DNA of 64,000 nucleotides from Siphonodentalium dalli (GCA_032622095.1 CP136067.1:133119990-133183989); one strand, 5' to 3'. Shown: positions 12,250 to 24,848, counted from the stretch's first letter. Numbers and translations are program-made. The notes: generated from the letters alone by a model not told the origin.

Positions 12250-13396
12250 TTCGCAATTCCGATATCCTCAATATTGTGTTATCAGCGGATTCAGATCCTA
12301 ATATAACAATGGTCCGATGTGTGGCTGTCTTCACAGATTCAAGAAATAGGAATCCTTCTCCAATTAAATCACAGACTAGAGTGTTCACTTATATCATCAG
12401 GAACAACATCACTCCGTTCATTCAACCACTTCTGGGTCAACACCCTCCAGAGTCAACCAGTTGGTTTGTATTTACAACACATCATTGTAATGCCAAATTG
12501 ATTGGAATATTGTCACAATTCACAGTAAATATTACAGCTCGATTTCTGGTGCTTTCTAACACGGGGTAATATTTGTCTTGGGACTATTGATTGATAAGAT
12601 TTGACGAGCCATAGGTTTTATCTGGGAATGTTCATTCACACGGTGTGACAAACATCTGTCATTCGCCAGTTTTTTCCCATCATTTCACGAAACAATAGGT
12701 GGACTATCGAGGTGGGAGAATTTCTTGAAAAATTCACACGTGTTATCAGATATAAACATGTGATCCGACATATGGAGTACATACGCACTTTTCTTTGAGA
12801 CGTAGTCTGCATGAAGCCTTGAATTCTACGGTATAGCAAATTTATATATGTACATTTGTATACCGGTATGTTCTCCGATATAAACATGTGATAAGACACA
12901 TGAAGTATATACACACTTTTCTCCCAGACTTATTTTGACATTTTTTAACTCACATGAAGCCTTAAACTCTAAAACAAATACTCTCGGGCTCCAATTAATA
13001 GTGCAGGCACGTTTATTAATTTTCAGCCCAAATTACCCCTGCACATTTTCAGCCCAAATTACCCCTGCACACACCTTATTATGGTCTGCACATTTATTAT
13101 ATAATTTGGAGGTCATAGACTCATATTTAAATTTCTTAATATTGTTCCAAGTTGTCCATATTATGCTGGATTGTTGTGAAGAAAACCATGTACGTCTTGT
13201 AAGACCTTATTTAGTTGAATTTAAGTCATCTCAGTCTAGAATAGATATTAAATTGTTGATTAAAGTGGGAATAAATTCCACCCTGCACTATTATTTGGGT
13301 CTGCACTTTTATTAAATTGTGTCAGGATTCCCTCCCTGCACATTTATTTGGGACTGCACTTTTATTTGGAGCCCATAAGTATAAATGTAATTCAAA
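12250..13396. other. No supported gene
   Basis: Open frames up to 126 codons on both strands lack motifs. CAGCCCAAATTACCCCTGCA occurs as a short direct repeat near 13025-13070, and CATGTGAT...ACTTTTCT segments repeat near 12755 and 12885. Confidence 0.35.
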
Positions 13397-13620
13397 TACA
13401 GTAATGCTCTAATTAATCGACTCCTTAACCACAGCAGAATTATGGGTAACTTTTCAGGATTCAGTCGGAAATACCGGTATGGCTTGTTGCCATTCATCGG
13501 AAAGCTCTCGGGGAGAGCTTTCTGATGAATGGCAACAAGCCATATTTCCAACTAAATCCTGAAAAGTTACCCATAATTCTGCTGTGGTTAAGGAGTCGAT
13601 TAATTAGAAGCATTACTGTA
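13397..13620. mobile_element. PalTA 5
   Basis: Full length; CTCTAATTAATCGACTCC variant end. Confidence 0.9.
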
Positions 13621-13940
13621 GTTTGAGATAGTCCTCTAAAATAGATGTTAATATTCTGTTAATATTGGGAAATAATTATTTTATATTTGGACATTTATAA
13701 CTATAGTTTCTATGAGGGATAGAAGTCTGCATTCCTAATACAAATGATGGGGAACAGTTTTTGTATAGGGCCAGTACATTGTGTTCAATGTTGTATTTTT
13801 TATGACTTCAATGCATATTTCTGGGACATATCTTGCTCGTAGAAAAGTAGTTGAGATATTTATCGACCTATTTCAATACTGGGAAAAATTCAAAAGCAAA
13901 TATTTTTAGGTGTATTTTGGAGAGCAAGCTGCCATGTGCT

Positions 13941-15068
13941 TTAACCCTTTGAGTGCCAGGGGCCGATCTCATCGACCCTAAACCTACAAAATAAGTCTGT
14001 TAAAGAATATAAGAATAAATTATTAAAATTGTAAAAAAAAAAAAAAAAATAAAAAAAAAAAAAATTGTTAGGCCAATGCATTCTCTTATATATGCGAGGC
14101 GACCTATTAGAGCCCGAAGCCGCCATCGTACGCCGCCGCCGCCAGCCATATTGGCCACAAGCCGCCGCCAGCCATATTATTTCTAACGCCAGCCACATTT
14201 ATAAATCTCCGCCGCCGGAATTGTAAAATGGCTGAGCCGTGTGCATGGGCTTATATGTCAAGCACAACTGTACTGTGAATCGCAAAGAACTAAACCGCAT
14301 TGCCTAATATTGGCATACTCGCATGGACACGGCATGGTTGTTATATTATCAGAACACCTGGCCCCTTAATTTGGAAGACTATCCAAATACATGCTTTCAT
14401 ATAACTGAATGGGCGCATCCATTCGGTATTGAAAGGGTTAAAATATAAATTGTTTATATCGACAACACCCAGTCTCAGACATCACTGGCATTTGTCAATA
14501 AGAATAGAAAATAAGAATAGAAAATACTTTGAAATATTATATATCATTACTATCGGGTTCATCATTCAATGATGCATGCATATATCGCAAGATGGCAGTG
14601 ATGATAGCAGTCTGAAGTCGACAGAAGTCCCAATGTAACAACTTATACCGATTTAATAGGAAACTACATAGTATATCCATGCCAGTCCTTCGTGAATTTT
14701 CGCCATAATGGAAAAGCCCAACATCAAAAGATTACGTGTGGTCTGGAAATCTACGTGTTCACCACAAACGCTAAAAAGAACCGGCGTCTATAACCGGTAA
14801 CAGGGGATTAGGAACATTTCGGAAACGAAAATACGCTGAATGATAACATCTCAGCCGGCTGAGCCGCCATATTTCGTCAGCCACGAACGTCGTGACTGAG
14901 CCGGCTTAGCTAGCTAACCAGCCACGAAAATCGGTTGAGCCAGCCATGAAAACTATTTGTCGTGGCTTCGGGGTCTACGACCTATGGTCGACTCCCATAT
15001 ATAAGAGAATGCATTGGCACAGGGTATATGGGTTGATACAAAAATCGACCTGGCACTCAAAGGGTTAA
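13941..15068. mobile_element. TTAA (piggyBac-like) element interrupted by a hAT
   Basis: Ends TTAACCCTTTGAGTGCCAGG and CCTGGCACTCAAAGGGTTAA. Its hairpin-G module is split by the hAT at 14108-14977. Without the hAT it would be about 250 bp. A-rich runs lie at 14031-14065. Confidence 0.85.
14108..14977. mobile_element. hAT-like non-autonomous element, 870 bp
   Basis: Perfect 8-bp duplication CGACCTAT at 14100-14107 and 14978-14985; ends TAGAGCCCGAAGCC and GGCTTCGGGGTCTA. It is inserted in a hairpin-G module. Interior has GCCGCCAGCCATATT repeats near the left and TGAGCC/GGCTCA motifs near the right; no transposase frame. Confidence 0.9.
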
Positions 15069-15167
15069 ATAAGTCTTGATGTACTGTTCACACATACTTG
15101 AACTTTTTCTATGAATAAGAAAGTTTTGAGAGCTCAGATGTTCATCAAATAACAGATTATGACTTAC

Positions 15168-15564
15168 CACTTGCAGAATCAGGTATCCCGACAGTAACAG
15201 ATGATGTCACAACATTCTGGTGGTGTTGATAACAGGACTGTTGGTCGGTTTGTTCGTAACGTGAGTCTGCCACGGCGATACCGTTGACGACTTTTGCATC
15301 AGATAAATCTATCGGGTGGTCAGTACGGTTTGGTTGTCGAGCACAGTCCACGTGACCTTGTTGCCGGGCGGGGCCCTGTTGTCGATCCATGTGACCATTG
15401 ATCACATCAGACATTGTACATCTGGCATCAGGGTCAAAATCGTCTCTACCAGAGTAGTTATCTGCCCCTTCAAACTGGTAAGGTATCCCATGGTGACCAT
15501 TGACGCCATATAATTGTGGCGGGTTTCTTTCTAGGTTTGCTCCAATAGTATAACCATACTGACC
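15168..15564 (-). CDS. Internal coding exon of an unrecognised gene
   Basis: A 397-nt exon on the - strand with acceptor TTTATCACATTGCAG|GGTCAG and strong donor CAAGTG|GTAAGT; entry phase 0, exit phase 1. It encodes 132 residues with no stop, rich in Asn, Gln, Asp, His and Gly (GQYGYTIGANLERNPPQLYG near the start, TSSVTVGIPDSASG at the end). No catalytic motif, membrane segment or signal peptide is visible; the composition suggests a disordered region or cytoplasmic tail. DNA here is richer in GC and CG dinucleotides than its repeat surroundings and is not repeated elsewhere in the window, which supports a true exon. Partner exons were not identified. Confidence 0.65.
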
Positions 15565-15719
15565 CTGCAATGTGATAAAAGTTTGTTTTAGTTTATTTGC
15601 ATCATGCACCTTACCAACTGTGCCACCGGGGCCCCACTCAAGATAAAAGTGTCATGACTCAATGAAATTGGAACTAAAATTTATAATATGCTCACCAATG
15701 GTTATAGAAACAAGAGCAC

Positions 15720-16172
15720 CACCATGCAAGTCTGAGTTAGTGTGCCTGTCATTTGCTGAATGAGGTCCTCAGAGGGTGAATTTGGAGATGCTATCCTGCA
15801 CAATGGGCTAGCATCACCAAATTCACCCTTTGGGGACCTCATTCTGCGTGGCCTCATATGCTATGAGAGACATAGACTCAGATTGAAGTTCCCAAATGGT
15901 TGGTAAATTTGTGATGTGCACCCATTGGGAATATGCAAATTTTGAGATAGAGAGAAACTAAACTAAAAAAGAAATAGAATCTACATGTATGTGAAGAAGT
16001 TTCTATAGAAATTTGATAATAAAGAAACATTCCAGAGAAGATGAGGCCTTAGCAGAATGAGGTCCCCAGAGGGTAAATTTAGTGATGCTAGCCTGCTATG
16101 CAGGATAGCGTCACTAAATTCATCCTCTGGGGACCTCATTCTGCAAATGACATGCACACTAAACTCAAGCTT
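15720..16172. mobile_element. Rep600 copy 3
   Basis: Complete; begins about 155 bases right of the orphan exon acceptor at 15564. Ends GCACACTAAACTCAAGCTTG. Confidence 0.85.
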
Positions 16173-16302
16173 GCTGGGTCGGTTGCATAATATGCCCGTT
16201 GGCTTGTTTCAAAGTGCATTTCAGAAAGATTCCTTAGCTTGTAGTTCATATCAGCTGAAAATGGTTTCAAACCTGCATAGCAATGTTCATTCCATTCAGT
16301 CA

Positions 16303-16840
16303 ACATTAAGGGGTTTCCACGCCTGAGCTACAGTATGTCAGGAGGTGGAAAGTTTAGATGCACCTACAGTAATGCTCTAATTAATCGACCTCTTAACCAC
16401 AGCAGAATTATGGGTAACTTTTCAGGATTTAGTCGGAAATATGGCTTGTTGCCATTCATCGGAAAGCTCTCGACGAGAGCTTTCCGATGAATGGCAACAA
16501 GCCATATTTCCGACTAAATCCTGAAAAGTTACCCATAATTCTGCTGTGGTTAAGAGGTCGATTAATTAGAGCATTGTACACAGAAAACTACTTAATTGTT
16601 AAGCTAGTACACCACATGAAGGAATCTATGATATCTGTAGACCACATCAAGCATATTATATAACAATAAAATTGTCAAAAAGATTACTTTAGTCATAGTT
16701 TTAGAATGGAAATATTGGGTAGAGCTTTCTCAGCAAGTATACAAGCTGAGTGGAAATGAAAAACTGCCATAAAAAGTACATGATCTTAACTAGTAAAAGG
16801 GTCTAATGGCAATTTGGTTGAGTCCAATAATGCCTCAAGA
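16303..16840 (+). repeat. Dispersed repeat R, interrupted by PalTA
   Basis: GGGGTTTCCACGCCTGAGCT to AGTCCAATAATGCCTCAAG-like end; a PalTA copy (16375-16579) sits after CACCTACA. Removing it restores the continuity seen in the uninterrupted copy at 25436. Confidence 0.75.
16375..16579. mobile_element. PalTA 6, inserted in repeat R
   Basis: Nearly perfect arms meeting at CTCTCGACGAGAG. Insertion after CACCTACA of repeat R. Confidence 0.92.
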
Positions 16841-16976
16841 ATATCATCGTTATGTTAGGTGTGTTCTTGAAAATTATGAACCATTTTGCAAGAATTGATA
16901 TAAAACCTTTGGGCTGAGATGAGTTTTAGCTACAATTTTAGATCATGTGTCCATAGCAAAATTCCCAGCTTACCAG

Positions 16977-18639
16977 ATATGTGACCGGCCATATCAAATC
17001 CAGTTGTAAGTCGGGATTTTTTTCACCCTGTGCCAATGCATTCTCTTATATATGCGAGTCGACCATAGGTCGCCTCGCATATATAAGAGAATGCATTGGC
17101 CTAACAATTTTTTATCATTTTTTTTAAATAAATGTTTCTTACAATTTTCAGGACATAAAATAAACAAGAGATGAACTGTCGTCCGGTGCATACCCCCTCG
17201 TGGCATACCGCCTAGTATGGGCATATCTATAACTTATGAGGGCTATACTCAGACAGATGGACCCAAACACCAGCATTTTCATATAAACAAAGATGATTAA
17301 CTACATGTATAGAACAATAAAAACAAAACAAACATTTGAATGTGCCATTAAATGTCCTCATAGTGGTGAACATCCATACAAAATTTCATTGAGATCCGAG
17401 TATTACTGTTCAAGTTATGAGCTGAACAGACATCGGATGGACCAAACAACCAACATTTCCAGATAAACAACTCTAGAATGGAAAAACGGAACAGCACAAT
17501 GGAACCCTCTTTTTAATGTCCTCATAGTAGTGAACATCCATACCAAATTTCATTGAGATCCCAGCACAACTGTTGAAGTTACGACATGAACAGACACCAG
17601 ACGGACCAAAAAGCCAACATTTCCAGATAAACAAAGATGTATAACTCTAGAACAGAAAATCCGAACAAAACAATGGAACACTATTTTTAATGTCCTCATA
17701 GTAGTGAACATCCATACCAAATTTCATCGAGATCCCAGCACAACTGTTCAAGTTACGACATGAACAGACACCAGACGGACCAAAAAGCCAACATTTCCAG
17801 ATAAACAAAGATGAATAACTCCAGAATGGAAAATCCGAACAAAACGATGGAACCCTCTTTTTAATGTCCTCATAGTAGTGAACATCCATACCAAATTTCA
17901 TTGAGATCCCAGCACAACTGTTGAAGTTATGACATGAACAGACACCAGACAGACCAAACATCCAACAATTCAAGATAAACAAAGATGAATAACTCTAGAA
18001 TGGAAAATCCGAACAAAACGATGTAAACCTCTATTGAATGCCCTCATAGTAATGAACAGCCACATACAAAATTTCATTGAGATCCGAGCACTACTGTTCA
18101 AGTTATGACATGAACAGACATCGGACGGACGTACGGACAGGTGCAAAACCAGGCCTTTATATTAGTCTAATTTGGCATACCGGTACGATATATATCCAAT
18201 TTTAGATTGTGTATTTGTATAAAAAAAAAAAATTCAAATTTTTTTTTTTAATTTGGGGACATCTCTTTAATTTGGGGACATCGTTAATCCCCGTGAATTT
18301 GGGGTAATTTAAAGGCCTGGCAAAACAGTATACCCCCTTTTTTTTTAAAGGGGGTATAAAAACATCCATTACCCTGCAGGGAGCCCCCCACATATATAGA
18401 AGCATATAGAAGAGTGTTGTCTGCTCATGTTTGTCTGGGGCTCTGTATGGGTGAAATTATAAAATTGTTAAAGAATACAAGAAAAAATTATTAAAATTGT
18501 AAAAAATTGTTAGGCCAATGCATTCTCTTATATATGCGAGGCGACCTATGGTCGACTCGCATATATAAGAGAATGCATTGGCACAGGGTAAAAAAAAATC
18601 CCGACTTACGACTGGATTTGATATGGCGGGTCACATATA
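16977..18639. mobile_element. Inverted-repeat element carrying a satellite array
   Basis: The two ends are inverted copies for over 100 bases: ATATGTGACC at the left, then AAATCCAGTTGTAAGTCGGG and a hairpin-G module, mirrored at 18510-18639. Between the arms lies a satellite of about 170 bp (17165-18180). No transposase frame is present. Target duplication was not resolved. Confidence 0.75.
17165..18180. repeat. Satellite array, unit about 165-176 bp, five copies
   Basis: Units contain AATGTCCTCATAGTAGTGAA, AAATTTCATTGAGATCC and CCAGATAAACAAAGATG. Period is read from the CTCATAG positions near 17360, 17526, 17698, 17871 and 18044. It is preceded by a GTCGTCCGGTGCATACC segment that also caps the array at 55205-55860. 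Confidence 0.9.
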
Positions 18640-18769
18640 ACACTGTGGGCTATTGTTGATTGCTCCCGTGGACTGACCTGCGTACCGTACCAACATTAGG
18701 CTAATTCTTTGATGTAACAGTTGATGGTAATGGCTTCTCATAATTTTCTAGCACACATATCAAGAGATA

Positions 18770-18900
18770 CAGTAATGCCCTAAATAATCAACTCCTTTAA
18801 ACCACAGCAGAATTATGGGTAACTTTTCAGGATTTAGTGGGAAATATGGCTTGTTGCCATTCATCGGAAAGTTCTCCCCGAGTCGATTATTTAGGGCATG
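18770..18900. mobile_element. PalTA 7, right arm deleted
   Basis: Left arm complete, then CTCCCCGAGTCGATTATTTA joins the far right end. Confidence 0.85.
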
Positions 18901-20584
18901 TCCCTGATGTTTGTAATTAACCAACAAATAAATTTTCTGTGGTCTAACATAGAAATAAAATTCAAAACTTCCTGGACCAGTATTATTCTGCGCTCAGACG
19001 AAAAACATATGAAAAATTTCGTCTGATTCCTTCTCCATACAAAAATACTACTCCATTGAAACATTCCATCCAATCAAATTATAGCGTGACAAAAGAACAT
19101 GCGCCAATGAGAATGTATCTTCCAATTGGCTTGAGGGACTAACTGGGATGGATATATCATGTTTTGTCTCTATGTGTTGACCTGCTGACTGATGACGGCA
19201 CTTTACAGAGAGCACTTGCACTATAAAGTCCAGTCTGATAAATATATCCAGACTCCTGTCTCATTATTTTCATCTACTTTGGTAAGTTGATTGAAATGAA
19301 ACACCAGGTCTAATTTAATTAGACTGTATGAAGTCTATAATTGAATTCTATGCCTCTGTAGTATTGTTTATTTTATGATGTCAGGAATTGTTCCTCGTTA
19401 TTAAAACCTTGCAGATTATTATTTTATGTCTTGACTAACGGCATGGGATATGGAATGCAGAGACTACTAGTATGTTACAGCGAACCATAGTAGCACATAG
19501 TCGGTGGATACCCAGACTGGACCAGTATATATCAGCGTATAACATTTAGCTAACAACAGTCATTTGAAAATGCTAAATTTGTATGAAAGAGGGAAATAAA
19601 AATACAGTAATGCTCTAAGTAATCGACTCCTTAACCACAGCAGAATTTTGGGTAACTTTTCAGGCAACAAGCCATATTTCTGACTAAATCCTGAAAAGTT
19701 ACCCATAATTCTGCTGTGGTTAAGGAGTCGATTACTTAGAGCATTACTGTATATGTGCTGACATAACAATCCCAAGTTCCCACACTTTAATAATATCATA
19801 ACAGTATAAATTACTTTTCTTAATCTTGGAACATGGATATAAAGGATCTACAATGAGTCCCCAATTAGTTTATAACGGAATTTACAAAACTAGGCCAGTA
19901 AATTATGTCTGGACAGAGTCTTTGGCGAGGTCCAGACCTAATTGACTGGACGTGTTTTATAAATGTATATGCTATAAACTGGGGAAAAGTTGTTGATTCT
20001 ATTTATTATATCTTCCAAAACCTTGATAAAACATACTTAAATCAACAAATGGGACATGAAACTAACATCGGCTTCTATATGGCCGCGATGATGTTTTACG
20101 TAACTATGTGTTGTTTGCCCATGCAAAGAAATAGTCTCAGATAAATAAAGACTTGTTGATGTATTTAGTGGCATATATTTAATGAAATAACTTTTCAAAC
20201 TCTTCTTCATTAGAGAATTGTTGGAATAATATTGGAAGCTGTATTATTTTGAGACGTAGAGTACAGAATGTAAACAGATGACAAACGGGAAGTCAAAGGT
20301 CACCTGACCCTATTTCCTGTTTTGCAACAAACGTTTCATATCACAATTTATATAATGGGTTTATGGAATAAGGGTAAAAACTTTCAAGATGCAAACAAAA
20401 CATTAAATTATTTCAGGTCTCAATACATGTACAGTAGACGTATTCCAATGCCCCTTTATACCCTTAACAGAGCATTTTATTTTATAATTATTTACAGTAT
20501 ATTTTATAAATACTGGTACAGTATAATGTAAAGGCAATCACTAATTTGAATTTTCCCCATCCTCTCCATCATGATGGCATTTGA
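18901..20584. other. Mostly unique AT-rich DNA
   Basis: PalTA 8 lies inside. A 79-codon + frame at 19905-20144 is not repetitive, but no family, donor or acceptor supports it. Confidence 0.35.
19603..19751. mobile_element. PalTA 8, centre deleted
   Basis: Left arm ends after TAACTTTTCAGG and jumps to CAACAAGCCATATTTCTGAC. Confidence 0.85.
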
Positions 20585-21035
20585 CCTACCCTTGAAATAG
20601 TATGTCTCACATTTGCAGAATGAGGTCCCCAGAGAGTGAATTTAGTGACACTACCCCGCACAGCAGGCTAGCATCACTAAATTAACCCTCTGGGACCTCA
20701 TTCTGCTTAGGCTTATCTTCTGGAATGTATCTATAATCTCAAATATAAAAAAAAATTAGTGACTTTTTCTCTTCTGTTCAGTTTCTATATATTCCCTAAT
20801 TTGTAGAAGATAAAATGCGTAATCGAGGTGACTAATGGGTGAACATCACAACCTTCAACTGGAGAATTTCAATCTGATCCTAGGTCCCATAGCAGTTGAA
20901 TCCTCAGCAGAATGAGGTTCACAGAGTGTGAATTTGGATTATTTGGTGATTCTAGCCCACCATGCGGATAGTCACTAAATTCACCCTCTGGGGACCTAAA
21001 TCTGCAAATGGCACACACACTATTTTAAGGCTTGC
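20585..21035. mobile_element. Rep600 copy 4
   Basis: Complete but diverged; middle in orientation opposite to copy 3 (GTATCTATAATCTCAAAT first). Confidence 0.8.
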
Positions 21036-21304
21036 ATTTGACCTACATGTACATGGATTACAGTTTGAAAGTTATCTGAATTATAATTAATTGTATGACA
21101 TATGCCTGAGATTAGGGTCTCTATCCATTACCATGCAAAAAGATCCGGAAAGGAAATGCGTAACAATACAATATGTTTCAAGAAAATATTACAATATTTC
21201 CAAAGGATAGCCTCCGCAGTACGATCAGATGAAATAGTCATATCCATGAGTGCCCACCAGTCCAATGGAACATCCTAACTATTTAGTCCATTTATAAGTA
21301 TTAA

Positions 21305-21396
21305 GTGTCCTCCAGGGAAACTCGCACACATGAGAGAATGCACTGGCACAGGATCTTTAATGCTCCACCAGCGCAGCTCTCATCATGAAAGGGTTA
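21305..21396. repeat. Hairpin-G right half
   Basis: CTCCAGGGAAACTCGCACAC, GAGAATGCACTGGCACAGG, then GCTCTCATCATGAAAGGGTT. Confidence 0.55.
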
Positions 21397-21433
21397 AAGA
21401 ATAGAGATATGTGAACTGGAATGTGAACAATTT

Positions 21434-21690
21434 AAGCCTTGAAATAGCATGTCTGTCATTTGCAGAATAAGGTCCCCAGAGGGTGAATTTAGTGATGCTA
21501 CCCCACATAGCTGGCTAGCATCACCAAATTCACCCTCTGGGGACCTCATTCTGCTTACACCTCAGCAGAATGATGTTCCCAGAGGGTGAATTTGGTGATG
21601 CTAGCCCGCTATGCGGGGTAGCATCACTAAATTCTCCCTCTGGGGACCTCATTCTGCAAATGACAGACACGCTAGGCAAGGCTTGAATGT
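21434..21690. mobile_element. Rep600 copy 5, spacer deleted
   Basis: The two end hairpins are almost directly joined at CATTCTGCTTACACCTCAGC. Confidence 0.82.
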
Positions 21691-21906
21691 GAAAGCTAAC
21701 AACAGAAATCATACATGTACTGAATTTGTTCAAATAAGTCTCTCAAACAGCATTTATGTCAGAATAGGCCAGATACCGTTTATACAGAATTATCCTGTAT
21801 TATCAAGAAAAACTTACAGAGAACGCTTTTCAATATTTCATGCTGCAGAGAAAATATGACTTGGTTTTTATATTTTTGAGGCAATAGTTTCTGTCAATTT
21901 AATAAA

Positions 21907-22135
21907 TACGGTAATGCCCTAAATAATCGACTCCATAACCACAGCAGAATTATGGGTAACTTTTCAGGATTAAGTTGGAAATATGGCTTGTTGCCATTCA
22001 TCGAGAGCTTTCCGATGAATTGCGTCAAGCCATATTCCGATGAATGGTAACAAGCCATATTCCAAATCCTGAAAAGTTACCCATACTAGTAATTCTGCTG
22101 TGGTTAAGGAGTCGATTATTTAGGTCATTACTGTA
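21907..22135. mobile_element. PalTA 9, rearranged centre
   Basis: Centre contains two partial copies of the GATGAAT...CAAGCCATATTCC right-arm segment. Confidence 0.85.
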
Positions 22136-22838
22136 TTTCCATATGATATACATGTACATGTAGATTATGCATATACTAGTAACTATATAATGAATTTATC
22201 AACCTATTTTAATGACTGCAACATATTAGAAAAATCTTGGGGTGCAACTTACAAAAGTCCAAATTTTAATAATTTTGATTGGAAAATATGTGACAACTTC
22301 AAGAAAAATTTGGCAAAATATAATTTCATTTGACAAAACTTTTATCAAAATTAAAATTTGAAGGCAACACATTCCAAACCAAGTCCCTGTAAAATGTACT
22401 GTATGACCAGACAACCTCTGAGTCAAACACAGTCCTTGAGTCATAAACCTAGATTTTATAAATAACCCTGGATTAAACTCAACAATAATTTTTTATTCAA
22501 AACTTTCTAATAAGAATAGAGAAATATGAACTGGAATGTGAATGCTAACAACAGAAATCATACTTATTGAATTTGTTCAAATAAGTCTCTCAAACAGCAT
22601 TCATGTATGAATAGGTTGGACACCGTTTATACAGCCCGGAAGAATGCCTAAGTAATACCACTCAATTTATACACAGTACAAGTAAGCTGGAGCATGTAGG
22701 ATTCAGTTGACAATGTAGTGCACTCGCTAAACACTAAACAATTTCCTATATCAGTGGTTGATCTAGGCTAATTTCGGCCCTGTTATACCCACAGGTGCTT
22801 GTGTCTGGGTTAAAGTCATACTATGTGTTAGTTGGACT
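22136..22838. other. No recognisable gene
   Basis: Contains a second copy (22505-22640) of the segment at 21405-21780 (GAACTGGAATGTGAA...ATAAGTCTCTCAAACAGCAT), i.e. a local duplication. Confidence 0.5.
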
Positions 22839-23093
22839 TACAGTAATGCCCTAAATAATTGACCCTTTAACCACAGCAGAATTATGGGTAATTTTTCAAG
22901 ATTTAGTCGGAAATATGGCTTCTTGCCATTCATCGGAAAGCTCTCACTGAGAGCTTTCCGATGAATGGCAACAAGCCATATACACTGAGAGCTTTCCGAT
23001 GAATGGCAACAAGCCATATGTCCGACTAAATCCTGAAAAGTTACCAATAATTCTGCTGTGGTTAAGGAATCGATTATTTAGGGCATTACTGTA
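22839..23093. mobile_element. PalTA 10, tripled inner arm
   Basis: The right inner segment GAGAGCTTTCCGATGAATGG occurs twice in direct orientation (about 22950 and 22990), giving about 255 bp. Confidence 0.9.
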
Positions 23094-23938
23094 ACACTAA
23101 CACAATACACATATAGATACAATGAGATTGAGAAAGAGGATTGGACACAAAAAATAGCTTTTTTAAAGTCCTCTTCTTATGGATAGATATTACCTCATGT
23201 GAAGGAAATATCACTTGAAGTATTAAAAGCAGATGGGATCTGTAGTTCTTGTTAGATTGAAATTTTATTTGTTGGGCTTTCAAATTGGGCCATAAATGAA
23301 TAACAGAGCATATAAGAGTTTAAAGATGCCCCATACAATGTATTAAACACCACTACATGTATATATGCCTCATACAATGTATTATACACCACTACATGTA
23401 TATTACTATTTATTCGGCATTAGGGGTGAACAAACCATAATTGGACACGTGCAAGACACTGTAATGAGAGTTTGGGAGGTGACCTCAAACAAGGTCACAG
23501 TTAGCAGTGGCTTTGGAAATTGGAAATAATTATTAGAATAAAAGACGATGAAAATTATCACCACAAACAAAATTGACAGTACATGCATGTTGTGATAGTT
23601 GGCATGCGGATACATATGTACATGTATACTTATTCCTGATGCAGTAATCATGTCCTATGCATGAAAATGGACATGTTATAATACCATGCCAATCACGCAT
23701 GAAATATGATGTTTGTTTACATTTTTGATGACACAAGCTGGGGAATTCCAGGTCAAACCAGGCATTACCATACAGGGAATATGTGGAATTCAAGGTGGAG
23801 AAAATAAATAGATTTAAAAAATCCAAGTCTGAGGTTTGAAGGGTGGGCTCCTCTACTCAAATAAAATATTGTTCACCCCCCAAATCAAATAAAATAGTAA
23901 TTTAGAGGTGTTAAATTGGACAGAGTATTTTAAAAATC
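23094..23938. other. No supported gene
   Basis: A short direct repeat (CATACAATGTATTA...CACCACTACATGTATAT) at 23332-23402; overlapping short - frames have no motif. Confidence 0.35.
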
Positions 23939-24078
23939 TACAGTAATGCCCTAAATAATCAACTCCTTAACCACAGCTTTCTGATGAATGGCAACAAGAC
24001 ATATTTCTGACTAAATCCTGAAAAATTACCCATAATTCTGCTGTGGTTAAGGAGTCGATTATTTAGAGCATTACTGTA
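23939..24078. mobile_element. PalTA 11, left arm deleted
   Basis: After TTAACCACAGC the left arm jumps to TTTCTGATGAATGGCAACAA. Confidence 0.85.
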
Positions 24079-24127
24079 AATACTGGTATGATCAGTGGTA
24101 TGATAGGAAGATACTGTAATGCACTCA

Positions 24128-24528
24128 TTAACCCTTTACCCAACAAACCGGCCAAAACCGTCCAAATAAAGATTCAACAGCCTAAAATATCTTCGGTCTG
24201 TCTCAATAGAACCATACACATATGGATATCATAGGAACCGGCTCCTTGACCACATTGTGATAGTTACAGTTATGCCCTGTGCCAATGCATTCTCTTATAT
24301 ATGCGAGTCGACCATAGGTCGCCTCGCATATATAAGAGAATGCATTGGCCTAAAAAAAAATCTTTTTTTAACACTTTTTACCATTTTTTCTTACATTCTT
24401 TAACAATTTTATAATTTTTAATGTGTTAAGCCAATGCATTCTCTTATATATGCGAGGCGACCTATGGTCGACTCGCATATATAAGAGAATGCATTGGCAC
24501 AGGGCCCTTCTGTTGGGTAAAGGGTTAA
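24128..24528. mobile_element. TTAA (piggyBac-like) element, second copy
   Basis: TTAACCCTTTACCCAACA to TGTTGGGTAAAGGGTTAA, with hairpin-G modules at about 24277-24350 and 24430-24503. The interior is mostly the reverse complement of 11717-12085. Confidence 0.85.
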
Positions 24529-24848
24529 ACCGGGGTGGCACCCCACTTAGACCTCATTTCAGTTTAAATGCAGTTATAAACTGCAAGATAACCATAGGAT
24601 TGTGTGGATAATTTCCCGTTAAAACACAATGTAATCATCAACTGGTATGAAACGGTAACTTCCAGTTTGTACAATTTTGGCTCCAGCAAATTTATATATG
24701 TCATAGAAATGAAATTCGCTGACAGTTTAACTGTTAGCTACATTTGTATAGTGTATCCGCAATCAAGAAATAAAACCAGGGGTTGTTTACCGCATTTAAT
24801 CGCAGAGCCACAGCAGTCACAGAACTTTAACTGAGGTGCAGTTATGGT

